Assembly: GCA_009733775.1 (NCBI GenBank)
Contig: WOGZ01000005.1
Coordinates: forward strand, 124,001-188,000
Source: Alectoria sarmentosa
Lineage: Eukaryota > Ascomycota > Lecanoromycetes > Lecanorales > Parmeliaceae
Direction: 5' to 3'
Length of the DNA stretch: 64,000 nt
The position numbers were made by a program, and so were the translations under genes. The notes beneath the pieces were generated by a model, which worked only from the letters and a program-made list of their open reading frames with translations, had not been told where the DNA came from and ran no database searches. Positions 13,009 to 24,744 of the stretch are shown piece after piece; within the stretch, counting starts at the first letter, position 1, and every line of letters begins with the position of its first letter.

Positions 13009-13861
13009 TCAAATGGCAACGTGGCTAATGGCCGACGTCTCGGACCGAGGCGAGGCCCGGGGGAGTGGGAGCTGGGGTTTCCGACTCTTTTTGCGGTTGG
13101 CGATAGGTGACCAGCCAAAAGTTGCACTCTTTCCAATCTGGGAGAAGCCTTCTCGGATGGAAGGCGAGAGATGCTGCCTCCATTGGTCTGCGGTCTGGAT
13201 CGTGTTCATCTTGGCATCAGGGCAGATGCGTCGTAAGAGGAGAACGACTGAAAGATGGAGTCGGGGTCTCTTCTTCGAGATTGGAATAGTTGTGTACTTG
13301 CTATGCTCCTTGAAGGGCAATCCGACGAACAAATTTTTGATCTCGGTCTCGTCGTCTTCGATGGGGTCGTACCACTCGTTCTCTAAAAGGATCCTGATTA
13401 ACGTGGCTCGGTCGATGACTCTGTATCGATCCGTGTCTTTGCGGCCCTTGGTTTCGATGCTCTTGTCGCAAAACCATTTGTGTCTGTAATTCTCAGTCAG
13501 CATTGCTTTTCGCCTTCGCCAAGACAATGATCAGGATTCGAAATCAGCAAATGTACTTACCCCTTGACGAGGCTGATGTAGGTCTAGAGAGGAGAGCGCT
13601 GGCAGCTGGCGCTGATGTGAGAGTGTCTTCTGCCGCGTCTATCCATTCTGTCCGGGTCGGATCGTAGATGTCCTTCCATACTGTAGCTGGCACTTTGAGG
13701 TAGTCGCTATCAAAGACTTGTTTTGGCGTCCAGGATCTTATGCGGTGTTCGGTCGCAGAAAGATTGTGGTGCTCGAGTGGTTGGACGGCGGTGGCTTTCT
13801 TGGCCTGGTGGTTTGTGATTCTCTTGGAACGGTGACCCACGCTGGTCTTTGAGATAGCCAT
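13009..13861 (-). CDS. Hypothetical spliced protein, family unknown
   Basis: Two protein-like segments lie on the minus strand. The first runs from ATG 13861 (MAISKTSVGHRSKR) to near 13555. The second covers 13526-13009 and contains FCDKSIETKGRKD, RATLIRILLENEWYDP and KNLFVGLPFKEHSKY. A strong GTAAGT donor near 13560 and a TTACAG acceptor near 13527 join them, but the phase does not fit the first frame. It does fit if a 23-nt exon coding TYISLVKG (acceptor CTCTAG) is used, with an upstream GTATGG donor after KVPAT. A weaker GTCAAG donor is the other way to keep the frame. I do not recognise a domain. The C-terminus is basic and Ser/Pro-rich. Real coding content is likely, but the exact exons are uncertain. 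Confidence 0.5.
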
Positions 13862-14178
13862 AGTTGGGACGATTGCGTGTGATCTTGAGTGCTAGGCCGC
13901 TAATGCGTATGTGTGATGCTTGTGTTATTGAGTTCGAGGCTGCAGGTATGTTGGCATGTGAGGATGAGTGTATAGACGAAAACCAGTCGCAGTATAAGCT
14001 TTGAGTGGTTTGCAAGGTATGAAAGATGCTTGTACTTCTATGCGTCAAGATGCAGAGAGAAGATGGTCGAAGGGGAAAAGAAAGAGGAAGTTTGGGGTTT
14101 TAATAGCAAATATAATGCACATTTGGCAGATCATTGGCATTTTCCAAATGCCTCAATAAATTAAGGAGATCATCTTGA

Positions 14179-15887
14179 TTAATTTAGATTACTCAGTGAC
14201 TCGATTGACTGAGCCATGGAAAAGACCATCTCCTCATCCCCATATTGCCCAATCACCTGGATTCCCACTGAATTCGGCGTTTTCTGGTCGCCTCCATCGT
14301 GTCCTGGGGCTGGCACAGGTAGACTCAGCGCGGGAATCCCTGCGAGACTTGCTGGCACGGTAAGGACATCAGCACTATATGAGTCTACCGAAGCTCTATT
14401 TTTGAGAGAGCTAAGCTTTGGTGGTAACGATTGCGCTGTGGGAGTCAAAATCACGTCGACTTTTGGTTGATTCCCAGACTCATCTTGGCATCTCAGGAGG
14501 GGATGACTCAACGCGAAGGCATTGTTGAATTCCTTCTGTACTAGCCTGCGCACCTTTTGAGCCTTGATGAAGTAATTGTCGATTGCTGCGGCACTCAAGC
14601 TGTAGGAACCAAGGAGAACCCTCCTCTTTACCTCTTCTCCAAGACGGGCGCCCCGTGTAGACGCGAATAAAACGTTGTCAGCCCGCTCCAAAGCCGATGC
14701 TTTGTTGCCATAACGGACTCCATCATATTTGGCGAGATTTGAAGAGGCTTCAGCTGGTGCTAATACGTAATATGCTGAGAGAGCCGTTTTGGTGGCGGGC
14801 AAAGAAAGCATGTGGATCTTGTGACCCTGGTCCCGTAGACCGTGCAATATATTCAGCCAGGCTCTTCTTATCTCTGGTTGAAGTTCTGCGGTGTTATATT
14901 CCAGTGGCACTCCTATGCGCACTGAAGGTTTGTCGCCCCAGCCTAGTTTTGCTTTGCGCTGAAGCAATTGTTGTGCAATCCTCGAGCGGGTGCTCACTGA
15001 TATGGAAGTGGGGTCTTGAGAGTCGAAGCCTTTGATCGTGTCTGAACCACGCGTTAGGCCAACAACATGAGCAGCACGAAGTCTCCTTACTGAAGACTTT
15101 CCTTGCCATGGAGCTATCCTTGGCTAGTATCCCAACAGTGTCGAGAGAATTTGCATATGCCACGACACCCCATCGGGATACCATGCCATACGAAGGTTTG
15201 AAGCCTGTGATGCCGGTATATGCAGCTGGAAGTCGTACAGACCCTCCAGTGTCGGTACCCAATGCACTATTCCAGTGAGCCAGATTTTTGCAGTTCAAAT
15301 TCAAACTTACGCATCACATTGCCCAGTAGCAACAGCTACAGCGCTGCCACCGGAGCTTCCACCAGCTGACAGAGGATCTCCGTCTTGAGTATAGATGTTT
15401 TTGACAGCACCATAGATCGAATTTGCAGTGTCGGACCTTTTTGTCATCTGTCAAACCAGGTGTTGACAGCCACGATCCGACTGAAAGCATACCCCATACC
15501 AAATTCATCTAAATTGGTCTTTCCAGCTATTAATGCCCCAGCATGCTTGAGCTTGTCGACCACCGTGGCCTGGTATGGGCTGTGGAAGCCTTCCAGAATT
15601 GCCGAAGCGCAGGTCGTTGGCTCTTCAGATGTGCATATATTGTCCTTGACAGCTATCAGGTAGCCATCAATGGCAGACTTGGCTGTATCTATGAGGGCAA
15701 TCAGATAAGATTTGCCTCGTTTTTCCTTGATGGACATACCTCCATCTCGTCGTTTGTCCGCGTCGCGTAGATTCCAAGTATGTTCCTGGATCAAAGTGGC
15801 CTCATGGCGGGGGCCTACGAAGGCGTTGAGATGCTTGTAGACCAGTTGATTGGCGAAGCACTTCTCAGCTCTTCGCAGCAGCGACAT
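14179..15887 (-). CDS. HER2: Mitochondrial glutamyl-tRNA(Gln) amidotransferase subunit A
   Basis: Five exons (15887-15740, 15682-15493, 15436-15311, 15266-15091, 15041-14179) encode 500 residues of the amidase-signature family. The triad is visible: Lys62 in AVKDNIC, the cis-Ser in GGSSGGS (about 138-144), and the nucleophile Ser164 in GTDTGGS. GatA hydrolyses glutamine and passes ammonia to Glu-tRNA(Gln), with GatB and GatF in fungal mitochondria. FGMGSDTANS and [10 protein letters not shown] are typical of mitochondrial GatA/Her2. Intron 1 (57 nt) is open and in frame, so a naive translation reads through it. Intron 2 must end at an AAAAAG acceptor to give GMGS. Intron 3 is only 44 nt. Every phase closes and the protein is full length. 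Confidence 0.93.
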
Positions 15888-16511
15888 GTGCCGCCTTATT
15901 AGGACACCAATGTTGTGCTGAGCTCTCCTGATCGCTTATACATATTTACAAAGATCCGGAATTTTTGGCGCGGAGAAAACCACACATACACATACCCACT
16001 ACGATCTTTAACCGTCTTAAGTATAGAGCCACCATCACGTCGTTTTAAGGTACTAGTACATGTTCTACATGAAAGATACTCAGCTTTATCTACCCTACAG
16101 TTTGCGTCTCATGTTATCAGAGCTCTCAGATCTCAATCACCACCACACCTATGACTATCATGAGGCTTAACGAAACACCCAGAAAAGTGTGGCCTTCAAC
16201 GTCTTCTGAGGACCTCGATCCTAAGAGCATTTTAAAATGCAGATCAAATTGAGCATCCTCAGTGTAGAGGTCGTATTATGGATTTATATGATGATATCTC
16301 TATGCGGATCCAAATGTAGGTGATTGAGTGGGTGAGTGAGTGATCAAGTGTATGTTTGTGTGTGCGATTTTTCACTGCCAACTGCCAAGAATTGCGGACC
16401 TTTATGCATACGCTAGCTACTTAATATCATCAAAAGGACCGACCTGTTGAATGGAGCTTGACATTTGAGCTTCTTCCCTGACATGATCTGGACCAAGACC
16501 TTATACTCACC
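15888..16511. other. Divergent promoter region between GatA and phosphoesterase genes
   Basis: About 620 bases separate two divergently transcribed start codons. No gene is seen. A short TGAG/GTGA-rich stretch lies near 16320-16350. Confidence 0.5.
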
Positions 16512-18441
16512 ATGATTATCAGATACCCGTACGGAGCTTTGGCTCTGACCATACCGGGCGCAGTCCTCGCAGCTCAACCTTCAGCTGCTCCGCCAGTCTC
16601 AGCGCCTCTAAGAGAGCTGCCATGGGGCCAACTCAATTTCCTACATACGACCGATACCCACGGCTGGCACGCTGGGCATCTCCAAGAGTGCGATTCGACC
16701 TTTCTGAAGCATTTGAAGCTTCCGCTGATCTGGAAGCAGACCATCGTTTAGCGCCGATTGGGGTGATTACATTTCGTTTGCAACAAGACTACACGAGAAA
16801 GCGGATAAAGAAGGTGTAGATCTTCTACTTGTGGATACTGGAGACAGAATAGAAGGAAATGGGCTCTACGATGCTTCGGAACCAAAAGGCAAATATACAT
16901 TGAAAATATTCGGAGAGCAGGGTATTGATGTCATATGTTCGGGAAATCATGAGCTCTACAAGAACACCTCGTCCGAGAACGAATTCTATGAGACTGTACC
17001 CGGCTTTCTAGGCAACTACCTGGCGTCAAACCTCGACATTATCGATCCCAAGACGGGGGAACAACGGCCCTTAGCTCAACGATTCAAGAAGTTTACAACG
17101 AAGAATCAGGGCATCCGCGTCCTAGCTTTTGGCTTCCTCTTCAATTTCAGAGGCAATTCTAATAACACCATCGTGCAGAGGGTGCAAGAGACCATCAAGG
17201 AGAAGTGGTTCCAGGAAGCTATACGAGATAGGGAGGTCGATCTTTTCCTTGTCGTCGGTCATGTCCCGCTCCGCACCCAAGAGTTCGCCAGTATTTTCAA
17301 GGCAATCCGAGAACAGCAATGGGACGTTCCTATCCAATTCTTTGCCGGCCATACCCATATACGGGATTACGCCAAATACGATAGCAAAGCGTATGGGCTG
17401 GAGAGCGGTCGCTATATGGAAACCATCGGCTTCATGTCCGTCACTGGGCTGTATACCGGCGGAAAGTCCAACCCCAAGTCCATAGATGCAGCCGCAGCGC
17501 CTCATGTAGCTCGAATGGCTTTACCAACCTTCTCCCGTCGCTACATTGACAGCAACCTTTTTTCCTTTCACTCACACACCGATCTCAATGCTACTACCTT
17601 CCCTACCGAGCGCGGCCGTAACGTCTCTTCCATGATCGCTTCGGCTCGCGAGGCCCTCAAACTTGACAAAACCTACGGCTGTGCTCCAAGGGACTACTGG
17701 ACTAACCGAGCTCCATACCCAAGCAACAACAGCATATTCTCTTGGCTGCAAGATGAGGTCCTGCCAGACATGGTTCTTGAGGTTGGCAGAGCTGATAAGC
17801 CACGGATCGTACTTGCAAATACCGGCGCCATACGGTTTGATATTTTCAAGGGACCGTTCACGGTCGACACCACCTATACGGTCAGCCCTTTCACTAGTGG
17901 CCTTCGCTACATTAGAGATGTGCCATTTAGTGTTGCAAAGCGGCTGCTCCAGATAATCAATCAAGAGGTGCCCCAGCTTTGGCCTGCCTCGCAGTCATTT
18001 GCTTTCAAGACACCAGTACCCTCGGCTCAAGCAAGCGCTCACCAAGTAGATGAGCAATTGTTTCTCGCCAGCGGGCAGATGCCATTAGGGAACGAGCACG
18101 CGCCTGACCATGACGCCGAGCTCACACCCGGTTACACCACCACCGACGATGCGGGCTCTGATGGCGACGACACCATCCACGCCCCCATCAAATTCTACCG
18201 CGTCCCAAACGCCCTCGAGTCCCGTATCGGGTTTCCCCCCGCATCGAGGGAAGACTCGGAAGAATATGCCGATCCGGCATCCGTGGATCTAGTCTACGTC
18301 GACTTCATCGAAAACTATATTTTGCTTGCGTTGAAGTTCTTGGGCACGGATTATGCACAGCGGGACACGGATGTTTACATGGAGGGAAAGGAGATGACTG
18401 GGTTGATTGCTGAATGGGTACAGGAGCATTGGAAATGTTGA
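16512..18441 (+). CDS. Secreted 5'-nucleotidase/calcineurin-like metallophosphoesterase
   Basis: Two exons (16512-16687, 16752-18441) encode 621 residues. An N-terminal signal peptide ([17 protein letters not shown]) is followed by the metallophosphoesterase motifs in order: [33 protein letters not shown] and [10 protein letters not shown] 5'-nucleotidase-type C-terminal domain contains [17 protein letters not shown]. The layout matches the fungal family of yeast YHR202W, a putative vacuolar or secreted 5'-nucleotidase-type phosphatase. The 64-nt intron (GTGCGA donor, TTTAG acceptor) removes an internal stop and joins HLQ to [12 protein letters not shown]. An acidic low-complexity loop (about residues 490-530) interrupts the C-terminal domain. 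The substrate cannot be told from sequence. Confidence 0.88.
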
Positions 18442-18815
18442 AAGATTGTATGATATCTTGACAGGAAAGGCGTTGAATGAAGGGATACCGGCTATGCATT
18501 TCTCGCTTGCCGACGTACCTAGACGCTATGAATGATTTTGCTTGTCTGTGATGCCGTGCTCATTAATGCTCGCTGAATCAAATCCACGATGCTCGCTAAG
18601 TCAATACCAGCCGATAAAAGAGACTCGAATACATATGCACAGACTCGATGTTTTCTTCACTGGTCTGGCCCACCAAACTAGTGAGTCGCGCTGAGCCGAG
18701 TGCAGATGCTGAGATTCTGGGCCAGAAAAGGAGGGATTCGTCTCATGTCCTGGAGTGGCAAGATGGGTGCGGAGAGTGACAGACGAACCTGACAAGACAG
18801 TTCCCGTGTGCCCCC
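18442..18815. other. Convergent intergenic region
   Basis: This is the 3' flank shared by the phosphoesterase (+) and the F-box-like gene (-). No feature is seen beyond ordinary sequence. Confidence 0.5.
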
Positions 18816-20312
18816 TCACAAATCCGGCACGCCCTCCCATCCCTTCCAATCCAGCCGAATCCCCAGCTCCCCCAACTTTGCCCTCGCCATCATCAGAATC
18901 TCGTTGGAAGGATGGGCTGGATGCTTAATCTCCGCAGATGGGAAAAAGCCATCGAGATGGATAGCAATACACCTCAAATGCGGAAACTTGGGATCTCGAG
19001 GATTGCCCCGCACCTGAATGGCATGGGTGACCATTCTCTTGATCCGAGCGACTGACGTAGCGACGTTTGGTGGCCGGGGCGATTCGTCAAGGCGCCAGGT
19101 TATTGTTTGGATCGTGCGGGGAAGATGCTCATAGATGGACATCCAGACGTCGCTGAATTCGATGTGGGTCAGGGAGGACTGAGCAAGGAACGCTGCGCAG
19201 TAAGCTTCCGGGTGGACTGGGTCACTGCCTTCGTTCGCTGAGCATTCTGGACCGGGTTTGGCGAGCAGCTTCAGAGTCCTCAGGGAATCCTTGTGTCTTT
19301 TCAAAGCATTTCGGGACCCCACAAATACTTCGGCCGCCAGGTTTGGAGTCTCGGCTCCGTTTCGCTCGAAAAGAGTCAACGACTTTAGGGATGCGGAACG
19401 TTCGAGAATGGGAGTCACGCAGTCCCATTCTTCTGCGCCACTGGCGGTATGATGTGGAAGCCGGCAAATCTCGATTTCTGTCAGAGACAGAGCAGAGAAG
19501 AGTTCTTCAGTCTCCTCGTCATCGCTACTGGTAGTGGCAGGAAATCGAAGTCTCTGTAGTTCTGGTTTTCCAGATATGAAGTCGATCGGGAGTTGGTCTT
19601 CCTCGCTGGTAAGGAATTTCAACTTTGGAAAACACTGACCAACCAACTTGGAAAAGGCGTCCTGAGTCCGATGATGGGGCTGGGAATCTCTTTCCGAAGC
19701 CGAGAGGATGGTCAAATATTTGAGGTTGGGGAGCAGACGGAAGGCCGCTCCGATGCGTCTGAGATCCGCACGACAAGCCTCAAAATATGGGTTATCTGGA
19801 GTGTCTGGACCGCGAGAGCCGCTCGCGCTAGTGATGTTTGCGTTCTGAAGCTTCTTGCCCAGCGCTCCAACGATCTCGTCGGGGTTGATGTCGTGCAACT
19901 TGAAGCGGATTTCTTCTACGTGCCGAAGGTGACCATGATCTACTTTCGACAGCCAGTTGAACAGCTGAGATTGGCCATCAAAGGTCAAGGGTAATTTGTA
20001 CAGGAAAGGCTTGACTTCGCGAGAAAGCTGACGATTGACAAGGAGCAGATCAACGAGCGAGGAAGACTGATTATGTACAACATGGGCGTAGATGTTCTCA
20101 CGTAGCTCGAGGGCCAGGGTGAGGAAGCGTAGACTGGGCTGATGGAAAGGTCTTGTCTTTACTTTGCCAGGTCTGCAGTTCGGTTGAGGACGAGGCATGG
20201 CAGTAGAGCAAGATGCACTAGCAATCGCAGCAGCAGTAGCAGTAGCAGTAGCAGTATTCCAGACTTTATCAGAGGGAGAGGAAGCTTTCTCCGCTGAAAG
20301 AGGAAGAGGCAA
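18816..20312 (-). CDS. F-box-like/LRR-like hypothetical protein
   Basis: This is an intronless frame of 498 residues. After about 57 low-complexity residues (an Ala/Thr run encoded by CAG/CTG-type repeats) comes an F-box-like helix pair, SLRFLTLALELRENIYAHVV with LLLVNRQLSREVKPFLY. Repeated Leu-spaced segments follow (LKYLTILSASE, LKFLTSEE, LKSLTLFERNG, LRTLKLLAKPG), like the irregular leucine-rich repeats of fungal F-box proteins. Such proteins usually select substrates for SCF ubiquitin ligases, but no target can be named. A second in-frame Met at residue 39 could be the true start, because the first 38 residues are repeat-derived. Confidence 0.75.
   Translation of the reverse strand: MPLPLSAEKASSPSDKVWNTATATATAAAIASASCSTAMPRPQPNCRPGKVKTRPFHQPSLRFLTLALELRENIYAHVVHNQSSSLVDLLLVNRQLSREVKPFLYKLPLTFDGQSQLFNWLSKVDHGHLRHVEEIRFKLHDINPDEIVGALGKKLQNANITSASGSRGPDTPDNPYFEACRADLRRIGAAFRLLPNLKYLTILSASERDSQPHHRTQDAFSKLVGQCFPKLKFLTSEEDQLPIDFISGKPELQRLRFPATTSSDDEETEELFSALSLTEIEICRLPHHTASGAEEWDCVTPILERSASLKSLTLFERNGAETPNLAAEVFVGSRNALKRHKDSLRTLKLLAKPGPECSANEGSDPVHPEAYCAAFLAQSSLTHIEFSDVWMSIYEHLPRTIQTITWRLDESPRPPNVATSVARIKRMVTHAIQVRGNPRDPKFPHLRCIAIHLDGFFPSAEIKHPAHPSNEILMMARAKLGELGIRLDWKGWEGVPDL
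20205..20256. repeat. GCAGTA/GCAGCA microsatellite inside coding sequence
   Basis: The tract GCAGCAGCAGTAGCAGTAGCAGTAGC lies near the 5' end of the F-box-like gene. On the minus strand it encodes its Ala/Thr-rich leader, so its length may vary between isolates. Confidence 0.8.
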
Positions 20313-20566
20313 AAGTGGACAGCAAGTAGAGCCGGCAATGACTAAAGGTGGCTCTGGATGGGAGGTGGAGGGTGGTGTCGTGGTTTAATACTACCACGTA
20401 TTGAGGCGCTCCTGCCATTGGAATGGAAATGGAGGCAAGAAATAGGGCGGATGGAACAGAGGAAATAACTTTTTCCCACCCAACGGCCGGGAAAAGGCCA
20501 TGCTCGGTCCATGATAGATGAGAGATGATTGGTGTGATTTTGGTTTTTTTTCTTGGGGGTTTTTTT

Positions 20567-20655
20567 GAGGAGGAGGAGGAGGAGGAGGAGGAAGGAAGGG
20601 AAGGGTGAGGAAGGAAAGGAAAGGAGAGAAGAGGAAAGGAAAGGAGGAGGAAAGG
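20567..20655. repeat. GGA/GGAA purine tract
   Basis: About 90 bases of almost pure A/G on the + strand begin with (GAG)n. On the minus strand it is a CT tract about 250-340 bases upstream of the F-box-like gene, so it may be part of that promoter. Confidence 0.85.
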
Positions 20656-21635
20656 AATGTTCGGACATTATGGCTATCACAATCCAATCACGAGAGTGAC
20701 AAATAGGTGAAAAAGAGGTGGAAAGAGGTGTACGCTACCGGCATGGACCAGGAGTTCTTAAAAGCACTACCTCATTAAAGCATTATCCGTAACTATTATA
20801 TTTTAAAGCATTTTGGACCTATCTTACTCTAATTTCTCTCATTTCTTGGATTCCTTTGATTTCTTGTTATTATTAAACTCTCCAGGATTTCATTAATATT
20901 TGGACATTGGACATTGGACATTTTGGATTTTGGATTTTGGATTTCATCGTGAAACGGACGCGGTCTTACTTATCCGCACGAGAGAGATGATCCAGATGTG
21001 CAGACAGATTCCGAGTGATAGACTGCAGACCGAGCAATTGATGGCCACGGCTTAAATAAATTCCCCGATCCAACACCCAATGACCATGGCCTTTGATGTG
21101 TGACTAAACTATTCCAACCAAGCTACCTGGGCTAAGGTAGGTACTTTACTTACTTCACTGTGATTGCCCACTTGCCATGACTCGGCTGAGATCGAGCCGG
21201 AGCGTATCGAGCCGCCTGATCTGACCTGAGCTCACCTAGCTTATTAACCAGACCTACGAGTAGCCTTGTAGGAGCCGCAGCATCGTGCATCCAGTTTATC
21301 GTATTCGTTCTTGATCCTACTCACTCTACATATTTACTTGTGCCATGTGGTCAAGTGCGGGCCCTGCAGCAACGAGCGTCTCTTTCCTCTACATACAGAA
21401 ATTACTCGTATAGTAATTGTAGCGAGAGCAGTGTGAGTGAGTCCCTGGGCAACAGCCGAAGGTGCTTTACTGACTGGAACAGTGTGACGTCGGATACCAG
21501 TGATAAGGGCTAAGGCTAGCTGTACATGCGGGGATATAAGATGTACGTGTTTAGGTAAAGTATTCAAGCATTACCAACCATCGTTACATCGCTGGCAGGT
21601 GGTAGAGAGTTGGGAGAGTAAGTGAGAGTCTGAGA

Positions 21636-21672
21636 GGAAGAGAGGGAGAGAGGGAGAGAGGGAGAGAGGGAA
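21636..21672. repeat. AGAGGGAG microsatellite
   Basis: An 8-bp AGAGGGAG unit is repeated four to five times in non-coding sequence. Confidence 0.85.
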
Positions 21673-22732
21673 GAGACGGTGGGCAGGAAGGCAAAGGCAA
21701 GAGGCTAGTCGTCGGCAAGCCATGCACATGCACATGCAGCCACGAAAGCCTTATCCCATCCATCCACCAATCCACATGTACTGATACTAATACACAGCTT
21801 TTGTGGACGTTTCCTCCGAACGGCAAGACGTTGGCATTGGATCGGTTTTTGGTACGCCCTACGAAGCCCAACGCCTCGGATAGCCGGATTACCACTTTCT
21901 TACTTGCTTCAGGTGGGGTCTAGATCTCACAACGTGGCATCCTTCAGCTTTTTCCCACCTCCTTTGCCCGAGGTGGCCCCAACTGCTGATTCAGCCAATT
22001 AGCCAATGAGCCACTGACCCAGTCACCCAGTTACCCATCTACCAGGCTGCATTCTGCAAGATGCTTGGGATGGATGGATCGAGGCTTGAGGTTTGAGGCT
22101 TGAGGCTTGAGACTTGTATCATGATGATGCACCCTGAGCGGGAAAACAAGTGGGTTTAGCCGCGCTAGGAGAATTCCTTCCTTAGCTTGGTACGATCAAG
22201 TCCGGAGACGGCGGAGAGGATTGCCACTTCTCATAGGCTGAAAGCCTCGATGCTACCGAAACTTAATCTCTCATGTTTAATTCATTGCATTTTGTACTTG
22301 ACCGTAAAGTACAGTAGGACAAGTGGTGAAGCTAAAAGGACCAGGGTCCAAAGTGGTACAAGTCTAAAGTACCTACTAATTACCTATGTAGAAGTATGTA
22401 GAGTACCTACCTCCTGATTATAAGAAGCGTGTGCTCTTGTCACTCGTGCCCCGATCATCTCCGCATGCGATCCTGCAATCTATCCCCTGCTAGGCTAATG
22501 GTAATCACATCCTCTAAGCGCTGAGTGATCAAGTCCGCCGTCTGAATCTTACCAAGAGACTAAACGCACAAGCACCCATTCAGTTTCACTCTTCACTTCG
22601 TATTCAGAATCAAAAGCATCAATGCGCACACTCTGCCGCTTTTCCAGCCGACCGCCCGCCTCGGAGGCTCCGACAATCATCGACAACGTCGTCATATACA
22701 AGCTTGGCTGGCCCAACGTCATCCCCTTCCGC

Positions 22733-24048
22733 CTACACCCTCAACAGCTTAGCCCCATATTTGGCTATTAGATCCTCCGAGGGGAAGCTCATGTTCTCCA
22801 ACCCCTGGGCATATGGGGTAGGCACCTCGGCGCCAGTGACTCGGACTGCTGGGGCGTCTAGGTAGTCGAATGCATACTCCATCGTCAGAGCCAAGATCTC
22901 CGCGCCTACCCCGAAGCTTGGGAAACCACTTTCCACCGCCATAAGATGACCAGTCTTCTTGACCGACTTGACGATCGCTTCGACATCCATAGGCTTCACC
23001 GATCGGAGGTTGATGACTTCGGCCTCAACGCCGTAGTCTTTCTTCATTTGTTCAGCCGCTGTGAGGGCTTGGCCCACGCAACGAGAAAGCGTGACGATGG
23101 TCAAGTCTTTGCCGGCACGCTCAATTTTGGCCTTGCCAAAAGGCAGAACGAAGTCGTCCCTTTGCGCGGCCTCGGACATTGGGAAAGGTGTGCCGTAGAG
23201 TAGTCTGTAAATCAGTCAGTCTGAATCCATCTGTTCTCCGGCCTTGCTGTGTGAAGGGATCCCTACTCGTTTTCTAACACCACCACTGGATTTGGATCTC
23301 TGATCGCAGCCTTCAGGAGTCCTTTTGCGTCTTCGGAGCTCCATGGTGCAACTACCTTCAAACCCGGTATGCTACCATACCAACTTGAGTAATCTTGTGA
23401 ATGTTGAGCGGCAACGCCGGAGGCGAAGCCGTTAGGCCCACGAAATGTGATGTTACATGGCTGGATTCCACCGGACATGTAATGTGTTTTGGCTGCGGAG
23501 TTGATGATTTGGTCGATTGCTTGCATGGCGAAATTGAAGGTCATAAATTCGCACTGAGATCATAGTATCAGCTTACACATCGCCTTGGTAGCAAATGTGG
23601 AGGACATCGGAGCGTACCACAGGATGTAAGCCCGCTAACGCTGCTCCGACTGTAAGTCCGGCAAAACCAGATTCTGTAATTGGACTGTCGATGACCCTCT
23701 TTTCACCGAACCGATCCAGCAATCCTTTGGTGACCTTGTATCTGTTACAAGTGTCAGAAAAGTCAAGCCTGCCGAGCTTCGAGCAGACACATACGCTCCA
23801 TTGTACTGGGCGACTTCTTCACCCAGTACGAACACCTTCTCATTCGATTCGAGCTCTTCCGCAAGCGCCTCGTTCAGAGCATCCCTCACTGCCACTTCTT
23901 TCACTCCACTTGGTGTAGCGTATCTTCTTCTATTCACAATGGCAGGTAATGAAGCCGTGGGTTGTAAGACGGATCTGATCGGGGCTATGAAAGGTCGGGA
24001 GGGTGCGAGGAGACGTGAAGCCGGGCGCAGAAGGCGTAAATTAACCAT
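22733..24048 (-). CDS. PDB1: Pyruvate dehydrogenase E1 component subunit beta, mitochondrial
   Basis: Four exons (24048-23795, 23741-23618, 23553-23267, 23204-22733) encode 378 residues, the usual length. An Arg-rich, acid-free leader ([18 protein letters not shown]...) is a mitochondrial targeting peptide. The mature protein starts near [18 protein letters not shown]. Family motifs include [52 protein letters not shown] and the C-terminal transketolase domain with [12 protein letters not shown] and [10 protein letters not shown]. Together with E1 alpha it decarboxylates pyruvate using thiamine diphosphate. Introns of 53, 64 and 62 nt restore each motif exactly. It lies tail-to-head behind ERG6 on the same strand. 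Confidence 0.96.
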
Positions 24049-24744
24049 GGCAAGAACTGTGGGCAGTCTGATTGGAAATCAGAGCACTGAAATAGGTAGG
24101 GTTGGTAGCTACAAGATCATGGTGTTTGCTTGCAGAAATATCTTTTGCAGCTTCGGCGAATGTTGGGAGTATAAATCGCCGGCGCTAGTTAGAATCCTAC
24201 GTTGGGATTTTGGAGCAGAGTTGAACCTTCTTATTTATGATACTGTACGACTTCACGGTAAAATTGCAAAAAGTAGATTTGAAAGTCTGGGCTTATGGTC
24301 GCTTTGAATCTCCAATACCGCATGTCGAAGAGGAATCTAGGGTAAGTGCTTTGGATCAAACAGGGCATCGCATTCGGCATCATTCTAGGAGCGGCGACCA
24401 GGCTGTTCATCAGATTGAAGCCTTGAAAGGCAGCGATCAAAGGGATCCTCGATTCAAGGTCATGACTAGTCCTTCCACCTAATTCTATCATTCAAAGTTC
24501 ATGAGGGGAGGAACTGTTGGGATGCCAACCACCCTCAGATTGAGGGAAAGCTCTAAAGGATATCATCATGTCGGCGTTGAAGGAATTTTGGTGTGATGCA
24601 TTGATTTTGAGGCAGCTTGCGCAGCGTATGCTATGCTCAGTGCGGAAGAAGGGCCCTTGAATGCAAATGCAGGTCAGAAGTTTAGAAATCCACGCCACAG
24701 AACTCCTTGCTGTCTATTGCCTTTCAAATTCTCCTCGAGAAGTC
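24049..24744. other. Intergenic region between PDB1 and ERG6
   Basis: This is about 700 bases containing the PDB1 promoter and the 3' flank of ERG6. No gene is seen. Confidence 0.5.

Larger units (their letters stand above)
20313..22732. other. 2.4-kb gene-free region with low-complexity tracts
   Basis: No gene is supported. It starts with the purine-rich promoter side of the F-box-like gene and continues through AT-richer sequence (20760-20950). The words TGGACATT, GAGGCTTGAG and AGAGGGAG are repeated in tandem. Around 21130-21160 and 22360-22410 are clustered GGTACTT/AGTACCT words. Confidence 0.5.
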
